The notes under the pieces: model-generated
What the model was told of the DNA's origin: nothing
Database searches by the model: none
Seen by the model: the letters and a program-made list of their open reading frames with translations, nothing else
Source of the DNA: Klebsiella oxytoca
GTDB lineage: Bacteria; Pseudomonadota; Gammaproteobacteria; Enterobacterales; Enterobacteriaceae
Assembly: GCF_009707385.1 (NCBI RefSeq)
Contig: NZ_CP046115.1
Coordinates: forward strand, 3,038,001-3,102,000
DNA: 64,000 nt
Reading direction: 5' to 3'
Translations under genes and position numbers: made by a program
Part shown: positions 1 through 9,214 of the stretch, one piece after another
Layout: every line of letters starts with the position of its first letter
How positions within the stretch are numbered: the stretch's first letter is position 1

Positions 1-1
1 G

Positions 2-349
2 GGAAGCATCGCCCGCTATCAGACGCTGGAATGGCTAAACTACGTGGCGACAGAGCTACATAAAGGCTTTACTCCACTGTTCCGCCCGGACACGCCGGAG
101 GATTTCAAACCTATTGCTCGCGCGCAGCTGGATAAAAAAATGCAGTATGTCGATGCGTGTCTGCAGGATAAAGAGTGGCTGAACGGGCACCGTTTCACCA
201 TCGCCGATGGCTATCTGTTCACCGTGCTGCGCTGGGCCTACGCCGTGAAGCTGGATATGGAAGGCTATAACAATATTGCGGCCTGGATGAAGCACGTTGC
301 CGCCCGTCCTGCGGTCGCTGCCGCTCTTGAGGCCGAAGGGCTTAAGTAA
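2..349 (+). CDS. gstA: glutathione S-transferase GstA, C-terminal part (5' end outside window)
   Basis: The reading frame is open from base 2 and encodes about the last 115 residues of a GST of roughly 200 aa. The N-terminal thioredoxin-like glutathione-binding domain lies outside the window. What remains is the all-helical C-terminal domain, with the segments [14 protein letters not shown] and [20 protein letters not shown] closely resembling E. coli GstA. The family conjugates glutathione to electrophiles in the cytoplasm. A GTG at base 44 could look like a start, but the in-frame residues before it (QTLEWLNYV) belong to the same domain, so the gene is simply truncated by the window edge. 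It converges on pdxY. Confidence 0.93.
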   Translation, partial: GSIARYQTLEWLNYVATELHKGFTPLFRPDTPEDFKPIARAQLDKKMQYVDACLQDKEWLNGHRFTIADGYLFTVLRWAYAVKLDMEGYNNIAAWMKHVAARPAVAAALEAEGLK

Positions 350-354
350 GGCTG

Positions 355-384
355 ACGCTTGCCCGGCGGCTGTCGGGCAAGCGT
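355..384. terminator. 11-bp perfect inverted repeat between convergent gstA and pdxY
   Basis: ACGCTTGCCCG (355-365) and CGGGCAAGCGT (374-384) form a perfect stem with an 8-nt loop. Neither side has a clear T tract, so it is a likely bidirectional 3'-end hairpin but not a canonical intrinsic terminator. Confidence 0.5.
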
Positions 385-393
385 GAACATCTT

Positions 394-1254
394 CTAAAGC
401 TGAGTGGCGCTGAAATAGTGCTCCGGCTGTGCAATACGATCCTGAGCCGCGACAACCTGTAGCTCATACTCCTGCATATTTTTTGTCGCCAGCATGATTT
501 CATATACCGCAGCGGTAACGTGCTCCAGCGCATCGCGCAGAGTCGCGCCCTGCAGCAGCTTAACCAACAGCAGGCCGCTGGTAACATCACCGACGCCCAC
601 CGGCTGGCGCATGCCAAAATCCACCAGCGGACGGCTGATATGCCAGGCTTCTTGCGCGGTAACCAGCAGCATCTCAAAACGGTCCATGCTAAGCCCGGCG
701 CGCGATAGATGCTTAACCAGCACCACTTCAGGCCCCTGCTCAATCAGCTCCCGCGCGGCTAATACCGCTTCGTTAACGTTGGCTACCGGATGCCCGCAGA
801 GGATTTCCAGCTCAACCAGATTTGGCGCAATAATATCGCTCGCCGGCAGCGCATAGCGCACATGAAACTCTGCAACGCCAGGCGCAACGATGCATCCTTT
901 TTCAGGGTGTCCCATCACCGGGTCGCAGAAATATTTCGCTGCCGGATTAGCGGCTTTAACCTGGCGCACAATACCAAGAATATGTTCGCCCTGTTCAGCC
1001 GACCCCAGGTATCCGCTTAACACTGCATCACAGCGCTGTAGCTGATTAATATCGGCAATCCCCTGAACGATTTCCGTGAGATGCGCAGGCGGCATGACGC
1101 AACCGGTCCATTTTCCGTATTGAGTATGATTGGAGAATTGTACGGTGTTAAGCGGCCAGACGTTGGCGCCAAGACGGCGCATTGGAAACTCAGCGGCGCT
1201 ATTGCCCGCATGGCCAAACACAACGTGGGACTGGATGGCGAGGATATTCTTCAT
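394..1254 (-). CDS. pdxY: pyridoxal kinase PdxY
   Basis: Encodes 286 aa, against 287 for the E. coli protein. It phosphorylates pyridoxal to pyridoxal 5'-phosphate in the B6 salvage pathway, using ATP, in the cytoplasm. It is a ribokinase-fold protein beginning [18 protein letters not shown], with the C-terminal sugar-kinase signature around [16 protein letters not shown], where the Asp is the expected catalytic base. An upstream extension is open in frame, but the ATG at 1252-1254 gives the family N-terminus. It lies 61 bp downstream of tyrS on the same strand with the tyrS terminator between, so it is probably expressed partly by read-through. The pdxH-tyrS-pdxY arrangement links two B6 salvage enzymes. 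Confidence 0.95.
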   Translation of the reverse strand: MKNILAIQSHVVFGHAGNSAAEFPMRRLGANVWPLNTVQFSNHTQYGKWTGCVMPPAHLTEIVQGIADINQLQRCDAVLSGYLGSAEQGEHILGIVRQVKAANPAAKYFCDPVMGHPEKGCIVAPGVAEFHVRYALPASDIIAPNLVELEILCGHPVANVNEAVLAARELIEQGPEVVLVKHLSRAGLSMDRFEMLLVTAQEAWHISRPLVDFGMRQPVGVGDVTSGLLLVKLLQGATLRDALEHVTAAVYEIMLATKNMQEYELQVVAAQDRIAQPEHYFSATQL

Positions 1255-1271
1255 CTTGATTACCTGAGAGC

Positions 1272-1303
1272 AAAAAATAAGGGGCGTGGTTTCCCACGCC
1301 CCT
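1272..1303 (-). terminator. intrinsic terminator of tyrS
   Basis: On the minus strand a perfect 10-bp stem (1294-1303 with 1280-1289, 4-nt loop) is followed by the T-rich tract TTATTTTTT. It lies between the tyrS stop and pdxY. Confidence 0.85.
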
Positions 1304-1315
1304 GCCTTTACGCAA

Positions 1316-2590
1316 TTACTTCCAGCAGACCAGACAGTAATTTTTCTTACCGCGACGCAGTAAGGTGTAGCGACCGAAGAGGCGGTCGGCATCGACAAAT
1401 ACGTATTCCGGATCGGACTGTTTTTCGCCGTTGATGGTCACCGCATTGGAAGCGATGGTTTTACGCGCCTGGCCGCGTGACGGCTGCAGCTCGGAATCCA
1501 CCAGCGCCTGCATCAGATCGGCGCCCTTTTCCATTTCAATCATCGGCACGCCATCCTGCGCCAGCTGTTCAAAATCAGCCTCGCTCAGATCGCTTAAATT
1601 GCCGTTGAACAGACTCTCGGTGATACGTTTAGCTGCTACCAGGCCTTCCTCACCGTGAACCAGACGGGTCACCTGCTCGGCGAGCACATACTGGGCGCGA
1701 GGCGCCTTACCGCTATTTTTGTCTTCTTCTTCCAGGGCATTGATTTCCGCAATATCCATAAAGGTGAAGAACTTCAGGAAACGATATACGTCGGCATCGG
1801 CGGTGTTGATCCAGAACTGGTAGAACTTGTACGGACTGGTTTTCTTCGGATCCAGCCATACTGCGCCACCCTCGGTTTTACCAAATTTCGTACCATCGGC
1901 TTTGGTTATCAGCGGGACGGTCAGGCCGAAGACCTGGTTCTGATGCAAACGACGGGTCAGATCGATACCGGAAGTAATGTTACCCCACTGGTCAGAACCG
2001 CCGATTTGCAGCGCGACGCCGTGCAGTTTGTTCAGGCAGGCAAAATCGTAACCCTGCAGCAGGTTATAGGAGAACTCGGTAAAAGAGATGCCCTGATCGT
2101 CGCGGTTCAGGCGCTGCTTCACCGCTTCTTTGTTAATCATCTGGTTTACAGAGAAGTGCTTGCCGATATCACGCAGGAAGGTCAGCACGTTCATACCGCC
2201 GAACCAGTCGTAATTATTCGCGGCAATGGCAGAGTTGTCGCCGCAATCAAAGTCGAGGAAAGGCGCGACCTGTTTGCGAATTTTATCTACCCACTCCTGC
2301 ACGGTATCTTCGGTGTTCAGTTTACGCTCAGCGGCTTTAAAGCTCGGATCGCCAATCAACCCCGTCGCGCCGCCTACCAGCGCAACAGGTTTGTGGCCTG
2401 CCTGCTGAAAGCGTTTCAGGCATAACAATGGAACAAGATGCCCCAAGTGCAAGCTGTCGGCGGTAGGGTCGAAGCCGCAATAGAGCGCGATCGGGCCTTG
2501 CGCCAGTCGCTCTGCTAACGCTTCCTCGTCCGTCACCTGGGCTACCAGCCCCCGCTCCTGCAATTGTTTAATCAAGTTACTGCTTGCCAT
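1316..2590 (-). CDS. tyrS: tyrosyl-tRNA synthetase
   Basis: Encodes 424 aa, the full E. coli length. It charges tRNA-Tyr with tyrosine. The class I synthetase signatures are visible: HLGH (HIGH-type) in [11 protein letters not shown] near residue 45, the tyrosine-binding segment [12 protein letters not shown], and KFGKTEGG (KMSKS-type) near residue 235. The C-terminal S4-like RNA-binding domain begins around [19 protein letters not shown]. The ATG at 2588-2590 ([14 protein letters not shown]) is chosen over an ATG four codons upstream because it gives the conserved N-terminus. It sits between pdxH and pdxY. Confidence 0.97.
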   Translation of the reverse strand: MASSNLIKQLQERGLVAQVTDEEALAERLAQGPIALYCGFDPTADSLHLGHLVPLLCLKRFQQAGHKPVALVGGATGLIGDPSFKAAERKLNTEDTVQEWVDKIRKQVAPFLDFDCGDNSAIAANNYDWFGGMNVLTFLRDIGKHFSVNQMINKEAVKQRLNRDDQGISFTEFSYNLLQGYDFACLNKLHGVALQIGGSDQWGNITSGIDLTRRLHQNQVFGLTVPLITKADGTKFGKTEGGAVWLDPKKTSPYKFYQFWINTADADVYRFLKFFTFMDIAEINALEEEDKNSGKAPRAQYVLAEQVTRLVHGEEGLVAAKRITESLFNGNLSDLSEADFEQLAQDGVPMIEMEKGADLMQALVDSELQPSRGQARKTIASNAVTINGEKQSDPEYVFVDADRLFGRYTLLRRGKKNYCLVCWK

Positions 2591-2843
2591 CAAATTCTCC
2601 ATCTATAAAACGACTGCACCTCTGCCGGTACACGACTTTTCGCCAGACGCGAAAAAATATCTACGCAAAAATTATTCAAACTGCATCGCGGCGGCAAGCA
2701 TGTAAAAGCCCCGGAAATTTACTCAGATGTGCAACAGAGCCAGGCAGGCGCAGCTAACTAAGATGCAGCTTGAAAAATGAAGCATATAGAATAAAGCGCC
2801 GGGCCACGATGCACCAGCGCTTAACGCAACATTTTTATGTCCT

Positions 2844-3500
2844 TTATGGCGCGAGGCGGTCGATTTGCCAGCCGCTGTTTTGCCGCTGATAGAGAAACCG
2901 ATCGTGCAGACGGTGCTCACCGCCCTGCCAGAACTCCATCTGTTCAATGCTGACGCGGAATCCGCCCCAGAAGCTCGGCAGCGGAACTTCGCCCTGCTGG
3001 AATTTTTGCTTTAGCTCAAGGAACTTACTTTCAAGAATACCGCGAGCCGAGATGCGGCTGGATTGCTGTGATACCCAGGCGCCAATCTGGCTATCGCGCG
3101 GTCGGCTATGGAAATACTTCACGACCTCCAGCGTCGAAAGGCGTTCCGCTTTACCGATAACCATTACCTGGCGCTCCAGCATATGCCATGGGAACAGCAG
3201 GCTGATGCGAGGATTTTTTTCTATCTGATGGGCCTTACGGCTGCCGAGATTGGTATAAAACACCAGGCCTTTCTCATCGTAATGCTTGAGCAGAACGATG
3301 CGCTGGTAAGGCTGCGAGTTTTCATCGACGGTGGCGACGACCATCGCCGTTGGGTCAGCGAGCTTGGCGTCACAGGCCTGACGCAGCCAGCGTTCGAATA
3401 ATGCCAGAGGTTCGGCGGGAAGATCGTGGCGGCGCAGGCCACCACGGGTATACTCACGGCGCAGATGCGCGATTTGCTGCAATTCGTCGTTATCAGACAT
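2844..3500 (-). CDS. pdxH: pyridoxine/pyridoxamine 5'-phosphate oxidase
   Basis: Encodes 218 aa, identical in length to E. coli PdxH. It is an FMN-dependent cytoplasmic enzyme that oxidises PNP or PMP to pyridoxal 5'-phosphate. The start [17 protein letters not shown] fits the family; an earlier in-frame start would add seven residues (MLIFSNA) with no support. Conserved FMN and substrate segments include [35 protein letters not shown] and the C-terminal [12 protein letters not shown]. It is 57 bp downstream of mliC and about 250 bp upstream of tyrS, all on the minus strand. Confidence 0.97.
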   Translation of the reverse strand: MSDNDELQQIAHLRREYTRGGLRRHDLPAEPLALFERWLRQACDAKLADPTAMVVATVDENSQPYQRIVLLKHYDEKGLVFYTNLGSRKAHQIEKNPRISLLFPWHMLERQVMVIGKAERLSTLEVVKYFHSRPRDSQIGAWVSQQSSRISARGILESKFLELKQKFQQGEVPLPSFWGGFRVSIEQMEFWQGGEHRLHDRFLYQRQNSGWQIDRLAP

Positions 3501-3557
3501 GGCATTAGAGAAAATAAGCAAAGGGTAGCGTTATTGTGCGCCCCCATGACTGAAATC

Positions 3558-3881
3558 TCAACGTTTGGCGGTTTGCAGCTGACAGTTTTCCAGCACAATA
3601 CGGTCGCGTTTATAGACGGTGGCGCTGTCGCCTTTTGACCAGAAAACATAAACGCCGTCGGTATAACGAGCACCAGATGCCGAAAGTCCCTGCGACAAGT
3701 TAAGCTGTTGGTTATCGTAAATAAAGCTGACCTGCTGGCGAGTATTATTAAGATGGACGGTCAACGGTTTCTGGTCACACTGGTATTCCAGCGTGTCAGT
3801 ATTCATCCGCTCGACGAACTGGTTGTAGTAGCTACAGCCAGCGAGCATAAAAGGTACAGCAAGAATAAGAATTTTTTTCAT
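3558..3881 (-). CDS. mliC: lysozyme-inhibitor lipoprotein MliC
   Basis: Encodes 107 aa. The N-terminus [16 protein letters not shown] is a type II signal peptide with lipobox LAGC, so the protein is lipidated at Cys16 and expected in the outer membrane. The mature domain ([16 protein letters not shown] to [15 protein letters not shown]) is the MliC/PliC fold, which plugs the active site of C-type lysozyme; two Cys can form the conserved disulfide. A much longer in-frame opening upstream overlaps anmK and has no signal sequence, so the ATG at 3879-3881 is used. It lies downstream of anmK and upstream of pdxH; the anmK neighbour suits a cell-wall theme. Confidence 0.94.
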   Translation of the reverse strand: MKKILILAVPFMLAGCSYYNQFVERMNTDTLEYQCDQKPLTVHLNNTRQQVSFIYDNQQLNLSQGLSASGARYTDGVYVFWSKGDSATVYKRDRIVLENCQLQTAKR

Positions 3882-3973
3882 CGGTTTGCCTTCGACTTTC
3901 CCGGTCCGGGAAGGCCTTACGCCCTCCCTCAACGATGTCCAGTTTACGGATAAACCAGCGCGGGTGATTTCAG

Positions 3974-5098
3974 TTAACTCTGATTTTGCCGCGGATTTGC
4001 CGGGAAAATCGCCCCCAGCACCGAAGCCTCTGAGGCACCGGTGACCGACGGAAGATTTCCCGGTAGTCCCGCGAGCGTACGCCACGCCAGCCATGCAAAC
4101 GCCAGCGCCTCCATATCGTCGCCGCTGATACCGGCCTCATCGGTGGTCGACACTTCCGTCCCCGGCAGCAGAGCCGCCAGACGCGCCATCACCAGCGGGT
4201 TACGCGCGCCGCCGCCGCATACCAGCAAACGTTCACAGCCGCCGCTCAGCAACACCTGTTCGCTGATGCTGACGGCGGTCAGTTCGGTCAGCGTTGCCTG
4301 CACGTCCTGGGCGCGTAGCCCCGGATAACGCGCCAGATGCTGCGCCAGCCAGCCGTAGTTAAAGTACTCACGACCGGTGCTCTTCGGCGCGGGTAGCGCA
4401 AACCACGGGTCGCTTAACATATCCTGCAGCAGCGGCAGCACAACTTTGCCCTCGCTGGCCCAACGGGCGTCTTTATCATAGGGTTTGCCGCACTGACGCC
4501 AGATCCACGCATCCATCAGCATGTTACCAGGCCCGGTATCGTAGCCGCGCACCGGCTGACCCGGCACCAGCAACGAGAGGTTGGCTATGCCGCCAATATT
4601 GAGAATCATTCGACGTTCAACAGGATGCGCCAGCAGCGCATGGTGGAACGCCGGAACCAGCGGCGCGCCTTGACCACCGAGCGCCATATCGCGACGGCGA
4701 AAATCACCGACCACCGTTACGCCGGTGCGCGCGGCAATCTGGTTATTGTCGCCAATCTGCATGGTATGCGGCGCATCGCCCGCAGGCTCATGCCAGACCG
4801 TTTGGCCATGGCAGCCGATGGCCACGATTTCTGATGCCTGTAGCTTCTCCTGCGCCATCAGCGCCAGAACCGCATCGGCAAACAGCCGCCCCAGACGTGT
4901 ATCAAGCCTCCCCAGCTGCGCCAGCGTGAGCTGTTGCCCCTGACAAATAGCCAGAATCTCTTCTTTAATAGCAATGGGGATGGGGAATGTCAGGCTGGCC
5001 TGCTGAGCGACCATCGTTTCATTAATAGTTGCGAGAACAACATCGACACCATCGAGGCTGGTGCCGGACATTACGCCGATAAAGCGACCTGATTTCAT
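3974..5098 (-). CDS. anmK: anhydro-N-acetylmuramic acid kinase
   Basis: Encodes 374 aa, close to the E. coli 369. It phosphorylates 1,6-anhydro-MurNAc with ring opening to give MurNAc-6-P in peptidoglycan recycling. ASKHA-type motifs are visible: [12 protein letters not shown] near the N-terminus, the [18 protein letters not shown] segment, IGGIANLS, and [10 protein letters not shown]. The start at [14 protein letters not shown] is the family start; a 16-residue extension upstream is not supported. mliC lies 92 bp downstream on the same strand. Confidence 0.96.
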   Translation of the reverse strand: MKSGRFIGVMSGTSLDGVDVVLATINETMVAQQASLTFPIPIAIKEEILAICQGQQLTLAQLGRLDTRLGRLFADAVLALMAQEKLQASEIVAIGCHGQTVWHEPAGDAPHTMQIGDNNQIAARTGVTVVGDFRRRDMALGGQGAPLVPAFHHALLAHPVERRMILNIGGIANLSLLVPGQPVRGYDTGPGNMLMDAWIWRQCGKPYDKDARWASEGKVVLPLLQDMLSDPWFALPAPKSTGREYFNYGWLAQHLARYPGLRAQDVQATLTELTAVSISEQVLLSGGCERLLVCGGGARNPLVMARLAALLPGTEVSTTDEAGISGDDMEALAFAWLAWRTLAGLPGNLPSVTGASEASVLGAIFPANPRQNQS

Positions 5099-5226
5099 AC
5101 GCTTTCCTTCATTCCATGACTCTCGTATATCCCCACACTCCATCATAAACGAGGGGGCAATGCTATGCTGCTATAATACTTTTTAACAATACAAGCAGCA
5201 CTAGCCTGCTTAGCGTAAAGAAATTG

Positions 5227-5261
5227 TGTTTAGTTTAGGTTGAGACGACTCTGATTATTAT
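5227..5261 (+). promoter_or_regulatory. PhoP box and -10 element of the slyB promoter
   Basis: TGTTTA (5227-5232), a 5-bp spacer, then GGTTGA (5238-5243) matches the PhoP direct repeat (T/G)GTTTA-N5-(T/G)GTTTA at 11 of 12 positions. A -10 candidate TATTAT (5256-5261) lies 12 bp downstream, the spacing typical of PhoP-activated promoters lacking a good -35. slyB is a known PhoP target in E. coli and Salmonella. Confidence 0.75.
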
Positions 5262-5368
5262 TTTTAGTATAGTCACAGCATCTACTATGCCAGTAGACGC
5301 TTAAATGCCATATAATTGGCTACAAGGAAGTTCAATAGAACGCTTCTTGGTGAACAGGAGATTCATAA

Positions 5369-5836
5369 ATGATTTTACGTGTTTTGGCTGTCTCGATGAT
5401 TGGTTTTACGCTTGCAGGATGCGTCAGCAGCAGCGGCCTGTCCGGCGATGTTTACTCCGCATCTGAAGCCAAACAGGTCCAAAGCGTGACCTACGGCACC
5501 ATTGTCCATACCCGTGCGGTTCAGATTCAGGGCGGCGATGACAGCAACGCTATCGGCGCCATCGGCGGCGCGGTACTCGGCGGCTTCCTGGGCAACACCA
5601 TCGGCGGTGGCACCGGTCGCTCACTGGCAACCGCGGCAGGCGCAGTTGCAGGTGGCGTAGCCGGCCAGGGCGTACAGGGTGCGATGAACAAAACCCAGGG
5701 CGTTGAGCTGGAAATCCGCAAAGATGACGGCAACACCATTATGGTTGTGCAGAAACAGGGCAGCACGCCGTTCTCTGTTGGCCAGCGCGTGGCCATTGCC
5801 GGCAGCGGCAGCCAGGTGACGGTATCCCCTCGCTAA
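5369..5836 (+). CDS. slyB: outer-membrane lipoprotein SlyB
   Basis: Encodes 155 aa, the exact family length. The signal peptide MILRVLAVSMIGFTLAGC ends in lipobox LAGC. A glycine-zipper region (AIGAIGGAVLGGFLGNTIGGG and a second stretch AAGAVAGGVAGQGVQGA, about residues 62-110) is typical of the 17-kDa antigen family, which inserts amphipathic Gly-rich hairpins into membranes. SlyB stabilises the outer membrane under PhoPQ stress. The upstream PhoP box supports this control. A terminator follows immediately, so it is monocistronic. Confidence 0.96.
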   Translation: MILRVLAVSMIGFTLAGCVSSSGLSGDVYSASEAKQVQSVTYGTIVHTRAVQIQGGDDSNAIGAIGGAVLGGFLGNTIGGGTGRSLATAAGAVAGGVAGQGVQGAMNKTQGVELEIRKDDGNTIMVVQKQGSTPFSVGQRVAIAGSGSQVTVSPR

Positions 5837-5847
5837 ACCTTATTGAT

Positions 5848-5876
5848 GCGGCCCTCACGGGCCGCTTATTTATATA
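5848..5876 (+). terminator. slyB intrinsic terminator
   Basis: GCGGCCC (5848-5854), a 4-nt loop and GGGCCGC (5859-5865) are followed by TTATTTATAT. Confidence 0.85.
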
Positions 5877-6064
5877 AAATATGTATTACTCAGTAATATA
5901 AATAGATAATCCAAATATATTTAAATTCGCTCTCGCGCGTCTACTATTTGCGCCTGCGCAATATTCTCCCCATCATCATCAAGTAGTCTTCAGTCAGTAA
6001 TACCCAAATCATTTACGACGTTTGCGTCGTTTTACTTTTGCCCTTTTATTGAGGGATGCTGACT

Positions 6065-7417
6065 ATGTTTTTAAATCTTAAATGCTTACTCCACCGGATA
6101 TTTCTTTACGTTACCGTATGCGGTTTTTCTATTGTTACGATTAATTTCCTTAGCGGCTCATTAATTCATCGTATTTCTGCAACGTCATCTATGCTTTTTC
6201 CGGTGTTGACTATTTCCCTGATGGGCTTCCATATCATGGTCGCCTGCTTTATGGGAATGAAGTATCTGTGTGATAAAAAAAGGCTGTACCTGGCGCCGAT
6301 TGCCTTCGCATTTGCCTGTTCAGCCCTGCTGATGCTGGGGACTATCAGCAGCTACCCGGACTGGCTGATGTGCGGTCAGGGCCGCGTCATCAATCAGAAT
6401 GACGCGTTTATTTTTTATTTTTTCCGTAACGTCATGATGGCTATTTTATTTATGACTTCGATAATTTTATATCGCATTCGCCATAGTACTATTAGCGCAT
6501 GGAAAATCCACGGCGCGGTGCTGTCCAGCTGTTTTATTTTCATCACGGCAATACTCATATTATCGTGGATTCATTCCAGCAATTCTCCATGGTTAAGCAT
6601 TGAATTTATTGACAACTTAACGTTTACTTTTACTCCGTTATGGCATAACCGAGTTGGCTGGTTATTAATTACCATCTGGTCATTGACGCTAATCTTACTT
6701 ATTAGCCTGACTAAGCTGCGCAATATATTCTGGTACAGCGGCGCTTTTTTTTGTACGGCCTATATATTTACGCTGATGGTTCTGCTCTTCGCGGGTAATG
6801 ATAGCGGACGCGCCTGGAACCAGGCTCGGCTCTTTGAAACGCTGAGCACCCTGTTTTTGGTTTTAGTACTACTTTGCGACGTTTTTATGCTCTACCGTGA
6901 ATCGCACAACAAGTACGTCCACTCTTACCAAAACTCCATACGCGATCCCCTTACCCGGCTGTATAACCGCAGCTATTTTTATGACGCTTTGAATGAACAA
7001 TTGCCGAAGGTGTCTGCCTCACAGCCGCTGTCGGTGATTGTCTGCGACCTCGATCGCTTTAAGCGTATAAACGACACCTACGGCCACGTACAGGGCGATA
7101 AGGTGATTCAGTTCGCCGCCAGCGTGTTACAAAGCAATGTGCGCCAGGACGACGCGGCAGCGCGTATCGGCGGTGAAGAGTTTGCCTTGCTGCTGGTCAA
7201 CATTGGAGCAAAAGAAGCGCTGGCAATCGCCGAACGTGTTCGCCTTACCGTGAGCGATCGAGAGGAAGGACTGCCCGAAAGAATGACTATCAGTATGGGC
7301 GTGTTTACCACTCACGATGCGCATGTTTCTGCAGAAGAGTGCGTGAAGCGCGCGGATGCAGCGATGTACGAAGCCAAAAATACCGGTCGTAATCGCGTGG
7401 TGGTCTGGCAGGAGTAA
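6065..7417 (+). CDS. membrane-bound diguanylate cyclase (GGEEF)
   Basis: Encodes 450 aa. The N-terminal ~275 residues contain about eight hydrophobic helices (for example FLYVTVCGFSIVTINFL and LLITIWSLTLILLISL), resembling a MASE-type integral membrane sensor. The C-terminal GGDEF domain starts near SIRDPLTRLYNRSYF and carries the active-site motif GGEEF at about residues 369-373. A canonical inhibitory I-site RQDD (RxxD) sits exactly five residues before it, so the enzyme is predicted active and subject to product inhibition by c-di-GMP. GAGGG at 6051-6055 is nine bases from the ATG at 6065, which favours that start over one at 6056. It lies between slyB and slyA, where E. coli has no such gene. 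The ligand sensed is unknown. Confidence 0.88.
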   Translation: MFLNLKCLLHRIFLYVTVCGFSIVTINFLSGSLIHRISATSSMLFPVLTISLMGFHIMVACFMGMKYLCDKKRLYLAPIAFAFACSALLMLGTISSYPDWLMCGQGRVINQNDAFIFYFFRNVMMAILFMTSIILYRIRHSTISAWKIHGAVLSSCFIFITAILILSWIHSSNSPWLSIEFIDNLTFTFTPLWHNRVGWLLITIWSLTLILLISLTKLRNIFWYSGAFFCTAYIFTLMVLLFAGNDSGRAWNQARLFETLSTLFLVLVLLCDVFMLYRESHNKYVHSYQNSIRDPLTRLYNRSYFYDALNEQLPKVSASQPLSVIVCDLDRFKRINDTYGHVQGDKVIQFAASVLQSNVRQDDAAARIGGEEFALLLVNIGAKEALAIAERVRLTVSDREEGLPERMTISMGVFTTHDAHVSAEECVKRADAAMYEAKNTGRNRVVVWQE

Positions 7418-7420
7418 GTT

Positions 7421-7451
7421 AAAAAGAGGCCCCGGGAATATCCGGGGCCTC
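7421..7451 (-). terminator. slyA intrinsic terminator
   Basis: A perfect 10-bp stem (7426-7435 with 7442-7451) is followed on the minus strand by CTTTTTAACTT. It also separates slyA from the convergent diguanylate cyclase gene. Confidence 0.85.
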
Positions 7452-7458
7452 AGGAAGG

Positions 7459-7893
7459 TCAATCTTTTGCCTGGAGATCGAGGATGTTGTGTTCAAGTTT
7501 ACGAATCAAATTAAGCAGAGTTTCCACCTCTTCTTTAGAAACGCCTGCCAGAATCTCATCACGCGTTTTGCCGATAACCTCTTCCATTTCATTGATCAGG
7601 GGCTCGGCTTTTTCCGTAAGCTTGATACGTTTTGCTCGCCGGTCGTTTGCACAGGTCTGGCGAGAAATAAGCCCTTTCTCCTCCAGTTGGTCGAGCGTGC
7701 GTACCAGCGAAGGCTGCTCAATACCAATGGCTTTCGCCAGCTGAATCTGCGACTGTTCAGGCGGCAGCTGGTGAATGTTATGCAGCGTGACCCAGTGCGT
7801 CTGCGTTAACTCCAGAGGTTTCAGGCGATGGTCGATTAGCGCGCGCCATACGCGCACCAAACGTGCCAGATCAGAACCAAGTGGCGATTCCAA
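7459..7893 (-). CDS. slyA: MarR-family transcriptional regulator SlyA
   Basis: Encodes 144 aa when started at TTG (7891-7893), which gives [19 protein letters not shown] and the standard SlyA length. The Shine-Dalgarno AAGGAG directly abuts the ATG two codons upstream (zero spacing) but is six bases from the TTG, which decides the start. It is a winged-helix dimer: the recognition region is [21 protein letters not shown], the wing [13 protein letters not shown]. SlyA derepresses horizontally acquired and envelope genes by antagonising H-NS. A palindromic SlyA box lies 17 bp upstream of the start, consistent with autoregulation and control of the divergent ydhIJK genes. Confidence 0.96.
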   Translation of the reverse strand: MESPLGSDLARLVRVWRALIDHRLKPLELTQTHWVTLHNIHQLPPEQSQIQLAKAIGIEQPSLVRTLDQLEEKGLISRQTCANDRRAKRIKLTEKAEPLINEMEEVIGKTRDEILAGVSKEEVETLLNLIRKLEHNILDLQAKD

Positions 7894-7909
7894 TTTCATC
7901 TCCTTATAA

Positions 7910-7921
7910 TTAGCTTGCTAA
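7910..7921. promoter_or_regulatory. SlyA box in the slyA/ydhI divergent region
   Basis: TTAGCTTGCTAA is the reverse complement of the established SlyA consensus TTAGCAAGCTAA, a perfect match placed just upstream of the slyA Shine-Dalgarno. Confidence 0.8.
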
Positions 7922-8070
7922 GTTATTATACTGATTTTAGAATAGTGTGCAGCATTTAAATTACCAAAACAAATGAATTACCTGATTCACTAAAATCAAG
8001 ACAATGATTTACAATGTGAATAATTGCATCACCTGAACATTCTTCCTGCAACGGCAGAGGATTTTTGCTT

Positions 8071-8307
8071 GTGAAACTGAGTCTTAACACTGCCGGATTG
8101 TCGCTTCAGGACCTGGTGTTCGGCGCGTCTGTCTATTTCCCTCCTATCTTTAAAGCCGTCCTGTTAGGCTTTTTTATCTGGCTAATCGTTCATCGTCAGC
8201 TTCGGGACTGGATGTACGCGGGGGAGATCTGGCATCCCCTGCTGATGGACCTGTCGTTGTTTGCGCTCTCCGTCTGTCTGGCGCTGGCTTTACTGACTAT
8301 CTGGTAA
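8071..8307 (+). CDS. ydhI: YdhI, small DUF1656 membrane protein
   Basis: Encodes 78 aa when started at GTG 8071 ([25 protein letters not shown]). A TTG two codons upstream is too close to the GCAGAGG Shine-Dalgarno. There are two hydrophobic helices ([13 protein letters not shown] and [15 protein letters not shown]). It is the DUF1656 partner that precedes membrane-fusion and FUSC-type exporter genes, as in aaeXAB. The function of the small protein is not established. It is the first gene of ydhIJK and divergent from slyA. Confidence 0.9.
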   Translation: MKLSLNTAGLSLQDLVFGASVYFPPIFKAVLLGFFIWLIVHRQLRDWMYAGEIWHPLLMDLSLFALSVCLALALLTIW

Positions 8308-8317
8308 TGTTCATTTC

Positions 8318-9214
8318 ATGAAGAAACTAAAATACTTATCCACGCTGCTGGTTGCCGCGCTGGCCATTATTGCCGCCTGGCTGGTCTGGAATTACTACAC
8401 TCAATCTCCATGGACCCGCGACGGTAAGGTACGCGCCGAACAGGTTGGCGTTACGCCGCAGGTTTCCGGCAGCATCCTGGAGCTCAACGTTCGCGATAAT
8501 CAGTTAGTCAAGGCCGGGGATGTGCTGTTCCGCATTGATGATACGCCTTATAAAATTGCCCTGCTCAACGCTCAGGCGCAGCTCGCCAGAGCCAAAGCTG
8601 AAGTAGCCCGATCGCAGGCAGAACAGAAAAAAGCCGCCAGCGATGCCAGCCGCAGGCGCAGTCTTTCGCAAAACTTCATTTCCGCTGAAGACCTGGAAAG
8701 CGCCAATACCGCGCTTAATACCGCAAATACTAATCTTGAAGCCGCAAAGGCGGTAGTTGGCGCGGCGCAGGCCACCCTCGCTCATGCCCAGTGGCAGCTG
8801 ACGCAAACGGAGATCAAAGCGCCGGTTGACGGCTGGGTCACCAATCTCTCCACCCGAGTTGGCGACTACGCTGCCGTCGGTCATCCGGTTTTTGCTCTTG
8901 TCGACAGCCACTCGTTTTACGTGGTGGGTTATTTCGAAGAAACTAAACTGCGCAATATCCGCCCCGGCGATAGCGCACAAATAATCCTGTACAGCAGCAA
9001 GCAAAAGTTACAGGGTCACGTAGGCAGCATTGGACGTGCGATCGTTGACCAGAGCGTAGAGGGCGGCGGCGAGCTGGTCGCCAATATTAAACCCAATATT
9101 CCATGGGTACGTCTTGCCCAGCGCGTACCGGTACGCATTGAGTTTGACAATCTGCCGCCGGATGTCACGCTGGTCTCCGGTACCACCTGCACCGTTGCCA
9201 TTGGCCCTCAGTGA
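8318..9214 (+). CDS. ydhJ: HlyD-family membrane fusion protein YdhJ
   Basis: Encodes 298 aa. A single N-terminal membrane anchor (about residues 8-27) is followed by a lipoyl-like domain ([24 protein letters not shown]), an alpha-helical coiled-coil hairpin rich in Ala, Gln and Lys (about 75-160), and a beta-barrel region. It would bridge the inner-membrane exporter YdhK to the periplasm or outer membrane in an AaeAB-like efflux system. The gene starts 10 bp after ydhI and its TGA stop overlaps the ydhK ATG. The substrate is unknown; aromatic acids are a guess from the AaeAB analogy. Confidence 0.92.
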   Translation: MKKLKYLSTLLVAALAIIAAWLVWNYYTQSPWTRDGKVRAEQVGVTPQVSGSILELNVRDNQLVKAGDVLFRIDDTPYKIALLNAQAQLARAKAEVARSQAEQKKAASDASRRRSLSQNFISAEDLESANTALNTANTNLEAAKAVVGAAQATLAHAQWQLTQTEIKAPVDGWVTNLSTRVGDYAAVGHPVFALVDSHSFYVVGYFEETKLRNIRPGDSAQIILYSSKQKLQGHVGSIGRAIVDQSVEGGGELVANIKPNIPWVRLAQRVPVRIEFDNLPPDVTLVSGTTCTVAIGPQ

